Shown here: piece by piece, positions 6,547 to 12,839 of the stretch
How positions within the stretch are numbered: position 1 is the stretch's first letter
Layout: each line of letters starts with the position of its first letter
DNA from: Candidatus Latescibacterota bacterium
GTDB lineage: Bacteria; Latescibacterota; UBA2968; UBA8231
Direction of reading: 5' to 3'
DNA: 12,839 bases
Assembly: GCA_022827165.1 (NCBI GenBank)
Contig: JAJDTN010000342.1
Span: 1-12,839 of the forward strand
Notes under the pieces: model-generated
The model's input: the letters and a program-made list of their open reading frames with translations, nothing else
Database searches by the model: none
Told to the model about the DNA's origin: nothing
Made by a program: the position numbers and the translations under genes

Positions 6547-7020
6547 TCAGCGGCGGCGGGACCCGTCCTTCACCCGCCCCCAGGAGCGGGGCGTCACCCC
6601 GGTGCCGGCCGAGACCACCAGCTTCACCCGGGGAAGGTCCTCCTCGGCGGGGCCCTCCAGGTAGCGGCCCTCGATGTCGAACCAGCTCTCGTGGCAGGAG
6701 CAGGCGATGAGGCCGTCCTCGTCGGGCAGGGTGACCTCGCAGCCCCAGTGGGGGCAGGCGCTGCTGAAGGCGATCAGCTCGTCCTCCGACAGGCGCACGA
6801 CGATCACCGGCTCGAAGCTGCCCTCGGGGACCACCTTCATGGCGCCGCCCACCTCGCGCAGGGCGGCGAAGCGCGGGTCGTCGAGGTCGACGACGACCTC
6901 CACCTCCCGCCGCTGCAGGGTTCCGGCGTCACCGGTCCCGCGCCAGACGGCGGCCCCGGCGACGGCCAAGGTCACCACGCGCCGCCCGAAGCAGCGCCGG
7001 TCGATCGGTTGCCGTTCCAC
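6547..7020 (-). CDS. Stand-alone Rieske [2Fe-2S] protein with Tat-like signal
   Basis: A 157-residue Rieske iron-sulfur protein that transfers single electrons. Box I is CPHWGC (89-94) and box II is CSCHES (107-112). The cluster ligands are Cys89, His91, Cys107 and His110. Cys94 and Cys109 can form the disulfide typical of high-potential Rieske proteins of bc1/b6f or arsenite-oxidase type, unlike soluble ferredoxins. The N-terminus DRRCFGRRVVTLAVAGAAV resembles a twin-arginine signal/anchor, so the folded protein probably faces the periplasm. No cytochrome b or oxidase subunit adjoins it, so its partner is unknown. The start is GTG 7020, 35 bases after the SHOCT-like gene. No in-frame ATG or clear ribosome site is seen, so expression may depend on the operon. 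Confidence 0.87.
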   Translation of the reverse strand: MERQPIDRRCFGRRVVTLAVAGAAVWRGTGDAGTLQRREVEVVVDLDDPRFAALREVGGAMKVVPEGSFEPVIVVRLSEDELIAFSSACPHWGCEVTLPDEDGLIACSCHESWFDIEGRYLEGPAEEDLPRVKLVVSAGTGVTPRSWGRVKDGSRRR

Positions 7021-7055
7021 GGTGGGGCGAATATGGGCGCCGGCCGCGGCCCCGT

Positions 7056-7469
7056 CTACTCGCAGAACAGGCGCACCCGCTCGCCGTCCTCGCCTTCGAT
7101 GTTGACCTCCAGCTCGGCCAGGGAATCCACCAGATCCTCCGATGCCATCTCGAAGAACCGGTCGATGTCGAAGCCCTCCTTCTTCAGCTTCTTCAGTTTC
7201 TTCAGCTTGCCCTTGGCCGAGTCCGGCACCACGGCGCCCAGGCGGATGCCGGTGCGGATGAGGGCCAGCGGGATCTGCAGCTCCACCTTGTCGTCGTCGT
7301 CGACGATGTGGATTCGCAGGTAGCGGGGCCCCTTCCGGGGCAGGGGATCGTCCTGGGCGACGGCCGGCGCCGGCGGGGGCTCCACCTTGTCGAGCAGGCG
7401 CTGGGCGTCGTCGACGCTGATCTGCTCGGCGGCCAGCATGTCCAGGATCTTGCGGCGGTCTTCACTCAT
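7056..7469 (-). CDS. SHOCT-like domain protein (YvlB N-terminal type)
   Basis: A 137-residue protein. Residues 1-30 form the SHOCT-like/YvlB N-terminal helical hairpin (RRKILDMLAAEQISVDDAQRL). A proline-rich linker follows, then a beta-rich segment (about 48-80, RYLRIHIVDDDDKVELQIPL) of the type found in YvlB/DUF4097 neighbours. A lysine-leucine run KLKKLKKLKK (88-97) comes next, encoded by a near-perfect 9-base repeat, and then an acidic tail. Such proteins accompany DUF2089 regulators and small membrane proteins in envelope-stress-like operons; their exact role is unknown. ATG 7469 is preceded at 7 bases by AAGGAAGGAG. It lies 24 bases after the small membrane protein gene and shares its helical module with both DUF2089 proteins and the DUF4097 protein in this window. 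Confidence 0.8.
   Translation of the reverse strand: MSEDRRKILDMLAAEQISVDDAQRLLDKVEPPPAPAVAQDDPLPRKGPRYLRIHIVDDDDKVELQIPLALIRTGIRLGAVVPDSAKGKLKKLKKLKKEGFDIDRFFEMASEDLVDSLAELEVNIEGEDGERVRLFCE
7178..7208. repeat. 9-base short tandem repeat inside the SHOCT-like gene
   Basis: On the plus strand CTTCTTCAG, CTTCTTCAG and TTTCTTCAG follow each other, encoding KLKKLKKLKK on the minus strand. Slippage here would add or remove LKK triplets without a frameshift, changing a basic amphipathic helix. Confidence 0.6.
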
Positions 7470-7493
7470 GGGGGTCTCCTTCCTTAATAGTGG

Positions 7494-7724
7494 TTACAGC
7501 ACGCGCCGCAGAAAGCGCTCCCCGGAGCCGCTGCGCAGGCTGACGCGCAAGCCCCGCGCCGCGGCGGCCAGGCGCAGGAGGGCGATGCCGCGGGGGTCGC
7601 GCGCGATGCGGCCGTGGGCGATGACGAGCGGCGCCAGCGGCCACAGCAGCAGGACGGGGATGGGCACGGGCACCATCCAGGGACCGCGCCCGAAGGCGAC
7701 GAGGACGAGCACGGGAGGGATCAA
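7494..7724 (-). CDS. Small membrane protein of the DUF2089/SHOCT-like operon (76 aa)
   Basis: A 76-residue protein with two hydrophobic stretches (about 2-11 and 18-37) joined by FGRGPWMVPVP, and a basic C-terminus (RVSLRSGSGERFLRRVL). The arrangement suits a hairpin or single-pass inner-membrane protein. The start is inferred to be TTG 7724, which overlaps the TGA of the DUF2089 gene (TTGA, 7721-7724) and is preceded at 5 bases by GAGGAG. A GTG at 7712 is the alternative. Small membrane proteins of this look often sit between DUF2089 and SHOCT-like genes. The function is unknown; a membrane partner or signal input for the regulator is possible. Confidence 0.65.
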   Translation of the reverse strand: MIPPVLVLVAFGRGPWMVPVPIPVLLLWPLAPLVIAHGRIARDPRGIALLRLAAAARGLRVSLRSGSGERFLRRVL

Positions 7725-8074
7725 GAGAGCTCCTCGAGAGCCTGATCGGTGCTGATCTCCCCGCGCGCCAGCCGGTCGAGGACCTCGGCGTTGTCGGAGG
7801 GCGGGGGCGTGAAGGCGGCGTCGAGGCGGGCCACGATCCGGTTGAGCCGGTTCTTGACCGTCGGATAGCTGATCCCGAAGAGGGACTCCATGCGCCGGAT
7901 CGAGCCGTGGCTGCGCAGGAAGGCGGTGACGAAGACCTGCTCGTCGAGATCGAGCTGGCCGAGGGCCGAGACCTCGATCTCCCCCTCCACGGCCACCCCG
8001 CAGGAGCGGCAGACCATGCGGTCGACCTGGAGGGCCCTGGAGCATTCGGGGCACTGTGCCTTTGAGATATCCAT
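7721..8074 (-). CDS. DUF2089 regulator, leftward copy (zinc ribbon, HTH, SHOCT-like tail)
   Basis: A 117-residue likely transcription factor. A CxxC...CxxC zinc ribbon uses Cys8, Cys11, Cys22 and Cys25. Residues about 46-84 (FVTAFLRSHGSIRRMESLFG, then ISYPTVKNRLNRIV) match the DUF2089 helix-turn-helix, and the C-terminus (VLDRLARGEISTDQALEELS) is a SHOCT-like helical hairpin. ATG 8074 follows a GAGG/AAGGAAGG region; GTG 8077 is an alternative start one codon upstream. It is the first gene of the leftward operon and is divergent from a second DUF2089 gene with the same domain order and identical cysteine spacing. It probably binds the shared AT-rich control region and regulates itself. Confidence 0.85.
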   Translation of the reverse strand: MDISKAQCPECSRALQVDRMVCRSCGVAVEGEIEVSALGQLDLDEQVFVTAFLRSHGSIRRMESLFGISYPTVKNRLNRIVARLDAAFTPPPSDNAEVLDRLARGEISTDQALEELS

Positions 8075-8106
8075 CACCCTCGATCCTTCCTTGATTATTG
8101 GCCACC

Positions 8107-8134
8107 AATCTACCTTGAAGGTTAAAGAAGTCAA
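8107..8134 (-). promoter_or_regulatory. Predicted promoter of the leftward operon with a dyad in its spacer
   Basis: On the minus strand TTGACT (8134-8129) and TAGATT (8112-8107) are separated by 16 bases, placing transcription start near 8100, about 26 bases before the ATG. The spacer holds the perfect palindrome ACCTTGAAGGT (8112-8122). The area is AT-rich in a GC-rich window, as expected of a real promoter. Confidence 0.5.
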
Positions 8135-8155
8135 TATGAATATTGAATAATTCAA
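8131..8155. promoter_or_regulatory. Two overlapping palindromes at the leftward -35 region
   Basis: TCAATAT-GA-ATATTGA (8131-8146) is a perfect 7+2+7 dyad, and TTGAAT-A-ATTCAA (8143-8155) a perfect 6+1+6 dyad overlapping it. The first covers part of the -35 hexamer. They are good operator candidates, possibly for one of the two DUF2089 proteins. Confidence 0.45.
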
Positions 8156-8204
8156 CTTCTCTCGGTGAATGGACCTCTTCAGGAGCCAAGGCGACGGAGG
8201 ATGG

Positions 8205-8276
8205 ATTTTTCTCCATTGGATAAAAATCATTGCGCCTTTCCCTAAAATGGTTAGGATAATTCTCCCATTCGGAGAA
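8205..8276. promoter_or_regulatory. Three dyads around the rightward promoter (operator candidates)
   Basis: Dyad A at 8205-8227 has arms ATTTTT/AAAAAT and TCC/GGA around ATT, with one mismatch. Dyad B at 8241-8255 is CCTAA-AATGG-TTAGG. Dyad C at 8260-8276 is TTCTCC-CATTC-GGAGAA. A and C share a TCTCC..GGA core. Centres at about 8216, 8248 and 8268 are 32, 20 and overall 52 bases apart, close to 3, 2 and 5 helical turns, so proteins bound there would sit on one face. Confidence 0.45.
8230..8258 (+). promoter_or_regulatory. Predicted promoter of the rightward operon
   Basis: TTGCGC (8230-8235) is followed after 16-17 bases by TAGGAT/AGGATA (8252-8258), with GATAAT (8255-8260) as an alternative -10. 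Start of transcription would fall near 8265, inside dyad C and less than 20 bases before the GTG start, leaving a very short leader. Confidence 0.45.
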
Positions 8277-8281
8277 AAATC

Positions 8282-8677
8282 GTGAGAAAGGCCCTCGAAC
8301 ACTGCCCCGCCTGCGGGGGAGAGCTGCAGATCACGCGCCTCCACTGCGGCAGCTGCGACATCGAGATCAAGGGGCGGTTCGCAGCCACTGTCTTCGACCG
8401 CCTGTCGCCGGGGTCCCTGGCCTTCGCCGAGGCCTTCCTGCGGGCCCGGGGCAACGTCAAGGAGATGGAGCGCGAGTTGGGGGTGCCCTACGCGGCGGTG
8501 CGCAACCGCCTCGACGAGGTGATCGCCGAGCTGGGTTTCGAACGCCGGGGGGAGCCCCCCGAAACCCCCCCGGAAGAGGGCGGGAGCAAGCGAGTGCTGG
8601 AGCGCCTCGAGAGCGGCGAGATCGACGCCGAGACGGCGGTGGCCAGGCTGGAGCGACTGAAGGAGGACGGACGATGA
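8282..8677 (+). CDS. DUF2089 regulator, rightward copy (zinc ribbon, HTH, SHOCT-like tail)
   Basis: A 131-residue paralogue of the leftward DUF2089 protein. The cysteines fall at the same positions (8, 11, 22, 25; CPAC and CGSC). The helix-turn-helix (about 50-82, FLRARGNVKEMERELGVPYA, then AVRNRLDEVI) lines up with FLRSHGSIRRMESLFG of its partner. A charged, proline-rich linker (90-103) precedes the SHOCT-like hairpin VLERLESGEIDAETAVARLE (105-124). The start is GTG 8282 with GGAG 7 bases before it; that GGAG lies in the right arm of dyad C, so a message hairpin could hide it. The stop overlaps the DUF4097 gene start (ATGA, 8674-8677). Probably an autoregulator of the rightward operon, which may cross-talk with its paralogue. 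Confidence 0.85.
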   Translation: MRKALEHCPACGGELQITRLHCGSCDIEIKGRFAATVFDRLSPGSLAFAEAFLRARGNVKEMERELGVPYAAVRNRLDEVIAELGFERRGEPPETPPEEGGSKRVLERLESGEIDAETAVARLERLKEDGR

Positions 8678-10358
8678 GCGAGGAGCGCGCCGCGGTGCTG
8701 CGCATGCTGGAGGAGGGGAAGATCTCGGCCGAGGAGGCCGAGCGCCTGCTGAGGGCTCTCGGGAACGGGGACCCGCCCCCGCGCCGGAGGAAGCCCCGCG
8801 ATGGGTTCTCCCCCTTCGAGGATCTCGAAGGCGAGATCCGCGACCAGTTCGACCGCGCCCGGCGGACGGTGCGGGCGTCGATGCCGGGGGTGCGCCGCGC
8901 CGTGCGCGACACCATCCCCGATGTGGACAATCTGGTGGACGAGGCGCTTGCCGCCATGCCCGATGTTGGCGAGGCTTTGCACGAAATGGGACGGACCATC
9001 AGCGACGCTTTCCACGAGGCCGGCAACGGCGACGACGACCGCGAGTACGCCTTCACCGTCGAGCACAACCTCTCCGATCAGGTCCCCCTGTCCCCGGGCG
9101 AGCGCCTGGTGCTGCGCAACCACCGCGGGTCGATCCAGGTGCGGACCTGGCACCGCGACGAGGCCCGGGTGGAACTGCGGACGGTGACCGGCGCCCACGA
9201 CGAGGAGACGGCGAAGAACGACGCCCGGCGGGTGGGACTCGGCGTCGACCGCTCCGAAGGCGTCCTGCGCGTCGAGGCCCAGGGCTCCGGTAGCGTCAAC
9301 GAGGGGCCGGGCCGGGTGACCTGTCACTTCGTCCTGCGAGTGCACCCGAAGGTGTCGGTGGACCTGCGCAACGCCCGCGGCGAGGTCGACGTCGCCGGCC
9401 TCGAGGCCGATGCCGCCATCGACGCCAGCCACGGCCCCACGACGCTGGAAGGCATCGGCGGCGACACCGTCCTCCGGCAGCGCCACGGGAAGGCGGACGT
9501 GCGCCAGCTGGGGGGCGGGCTCAACCTCGAGGCCCGTCACTCCAAGGTGAACGTGAGGTCCGTGGAGGGGTCGGCCACCCTGCGCCTGCAGCACTCCCCG
9601 GCCAAGGTCCGGCGCGTCGTCGGCTCCCTGGAGCTGTCCGGCGCCCATGGCCCCGTGAGCATCCGCCGCGTCAGCGGCGACGCGCGCCTCCGGGTGCGCC
9701 ACGGCCCCCTGGAGGCCGAGGGCCTGGGGGCCGGTCTCTCGGTCGACGGCAGCCACTCGCCCATGAAGATCTCCGGCGTCGGCCAGGAGCTGCAGCTGAC
9801 CACCTCCCACGGGCCCGTGAAGCTCTCCGACGTCGGCGGCGGCGCCGTGGTGCGCGCCAGCCACTCCCCGGTGGCGGTCTCCGCCGTGGGCGGCCAACTC
9901 GTGCTGCGGGCCTCGCGGTCGCCGGTGAAGGCCCGCGCCGTGGGCGGCGAGGCCATGGTCCGCAGCGACCACGCGCCGGTGGAGCTGCGCGAGGTCGCCG
10001 GCCGCGTCGCCCTGCGTTGCGGCGGCGGCCGCGCCCTGCTCCGGAGCCCGGGCTCGGAGGTCACCGTCCACAGCCAGCGCGGCGACGTGGAGATCCGCTG
10101 GGAGCAGCCCGTGGAGTCCCCGTGCACGGTGCAGTGCTCGCGCGGCAGCGTCCACCTGCGGGTGCCCCGCGAGTCGTCCCTGGAGGTCCTCGGGCACGTG
10201 GAGCGGGGCCGCGCGGCGACCGACCTGCCCCTCGAGGTGGCGGCCACCAGCCGCGGCGGCCACACCGTCAGCGGCCACCTCGGCGCCGGCGGGTCGCAGC
10301 TGCAGATAGAGGTCGACCGGGGGCACCTGTCCCTCATGGCCGCCCCCGAAGAGAGCGA

Positions 10359-10362
<4 letters not shown>
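8674..10362 (+). CDS. SHOCT-like/DUF4097 beta-solenoid protein with 18-residue histidine repeats
   Basis: A 562-residue protein. Residues 1-30 carry the SHOCT-like hairpin (AVLRMLEEGKISAEEAERLL). A charged, mostly helical linker follows (about 35-125). From about 128 begins the DUF4097 beta-strand region. From residue 253 an exact 18-residue period sets in, with His at 253, 271, 289, 307, 325, 343, 361, 379, 397 and 433 and Arg at 415, usually inside H-[SG]-P-V. Arg235 and Arg469 continue the register on either side. This fits a stacked beta-solenoid with a histidine ladder. No signal peptide or membrane helix is seen, so it is probably cytoplasmic or membrane-associated through partners; exported relatives (LiaX-like) exist. 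It is coupled by ATGA to both the DUF2089 regulator upstream and the S9 peptidase downstream. AAGGAGG lies 8 bases before ATG 8674. A role as scaffold or sensor is inferred only. Confidence 0.85.
9430..10077 (+). repeat. Twelve in-register 18-residue (54-bp) repeats within the DUF4097 gene
   Basis: Residues 253-468 divide without gaps into twelve 18-residue units such as HGPTTLEGIGGDTVLRQR and HSPVAVSAVGGQLVLRAS. Position 1 is His in ten units, Arg in one and Gly in one. Position 3 is often Pro, position 9 hydrophobic, and positions 10-11 often Gly. The bases have diverged far more than the protein pattern, so this is an old, selected repeat rather than recent slippage. Confidence 0.85.
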
Positions 10363-12340
<1,978 letters not shown>

Positions 12341-12344
<4 letters not shown>

Positions 12345-12839
12345 ACCGAAGCGGACCCGGGCGCCGCCGCGGCACCGCCGGCGCCCGGTCCAACCTCGTC
12401 AAGGACTCCACGCAGGCAGCCGGCGCCCCGGCCGGCACCCGTCCGCGCGGAGGGCCGAGGTCCGCGGGACCCGCCCACCTCTGGACGGCAGCCGCCCTCG
12501 ACGGCACCCAGGACATCCTGCGCGGGGAGCTGGCCCGGCGTTTCGGCGGCCGGTGCCGCGTCGTTCCCCACGACCGGCAGGACGAGGTCCACTTCACATA
12601 CTCCGGAGAGCCGGAGGACCTGCTGCGGCTGGCCACGGCCCAGAGCCTGCTGCTGCGCCGCGACTTCGCCGTGCAGCGGCCGCGCACGCTGCTGAGCCCC
12701 GAGCACATGACCGCCCTCGTGGAACTGGTGCAGCGCGCCCGGGGCCTCGGCCGCGCCCCCGGCGGATTCCGCTTCGACGCCGCCGGCGCCGGGTCGCCCA
12801 CCATGCGGCGCATCGCCGCGGCCCTGGAGGAGCGGCTCG
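12341..12839 (+). CDS. THUMP-type RNA methyltransferase, N-terminal part (cut by right edge)
   Basis: The frame from GTG 12341 stays open for 166 codons to the edge. After a low-complexity, Arg/Gly/Ala-rich start of about 45 residues, the sequence LWTAAALDGTQDILRGELAR begins a domain that ends in FRFDAAGAGSPTMRRIAAAL. This resembles the THUMP RNA-binding domain of class I SAM-dependent RNA methylases of the Trm11/Trm14/RlmL type. The methyltransferase domain itself would lie beyond the window. GTG was chosen because it overlaps the peptidase stop (GTGA) and no ATG occurs before the domain; the first 45 residues may be untranslated or poorly conserved. It is probably the fourth gene of the rightward operon by position, although a functional link to the envelope genes is not obvious. 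Confidence 0.7.

Noticed and set aside
9430..10077. Regular 54-base spacing considered as a CRISPR-like or satellite array
   Set aside because: The regularity is at protein level within a coding frame; repeats are not identical in DNA and there are no spacers.
8488..10326. Long minus-strand open frame with many histidines opposite the DUF4097 gene
   Set aside because: It mirrors the 54-base periodicity of the plus-strand gene; no independent start signal or domain.

Overview
The window is a very GC-rich bacterial segment (roughly 70% by eye) with tightly packed genes, many of which overlap by 4 bases (ATGA, GTGA, TTGA). A TonB-dependent outer-membrane receptor marks the host as diderm. The mix of TonB receptor, S9 prolyl-oligopeptidase-type peptidase, DUF2089/SHOCT-like/DUF4097 proteins, gamma-glutamyltransferase-like protein and a divergent enolase-superfamily enzyme would suit an uncultured high-GC phylum of the Gemmatimonadota, Eisenbacteria or Latescibacteria kind. 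That placement is a guess from gene style, not proof.

Left part (1-4400). A TonB-dependent receptor runs off the left edge on the minus strand. Divergent from it is a translationally coupled pair: a medium-chain dehydrogenase that has lost its zinc ligands, and a mandelate racemase/muconate lactonizing enzyme (MR/MLE) homologue with a non-canonical metal site. The pair probably works in sugar-acid or polyol catabolism, but no substrate can be named. Next comes a gene of visibly lower GC for a secreted nuclease-like protein, with an EF-hand loop, an Excalibur-like DxDxDGxxCE motif and a DUF1524/GmrSD-like HNH domain. It looks like a later arrival. Two hairpins lie between it and the convergent gamma-glutamyltransferase gene.

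Centre (4523-8074, minus strand). Seven genes read leftwards from an AT-rich control region: a DUF2089 zinc-ribbon/HTH regulator, a 76-residue membrane protein starting with TTG inside the regulator's stop, a SHOCT-like protein, a stand-alone Rieske protein with a Tat-like signal, two tandem copies of a small membrane-anchored coiled-coil protein (differing by exactly one heptad), and a gamma-glutamyltransferase-like protein without a signal peptide.

Right part (8282-12839, plus strand). The other side of the same control region drives a second DUF2089 paralogue, a 562-residue SHOCT-like/DUF4097 beta-solenoid, an S9 peptidase with signal peptide, and the start of a THUMP-type RNA methyltransferase. 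All four are joined by 4-base overlaps.

The most interesting unit is the mirrored pair of DUF2089 regulators at 7056-10362. They diverge from a 207-base AT-rich region that carries two promoter-like sequences and several dyads, and each leads into genes with the same SHOCT-like helical module. The DUF4097 protein has an exact 18-residue repeat that places a histidine at the same position in 10 of 11 consecutive turns. Together these suggest a two-armed envelope-stress or signalling module that, as far as I know, has not been described. That reading is inference from layout and motifs.
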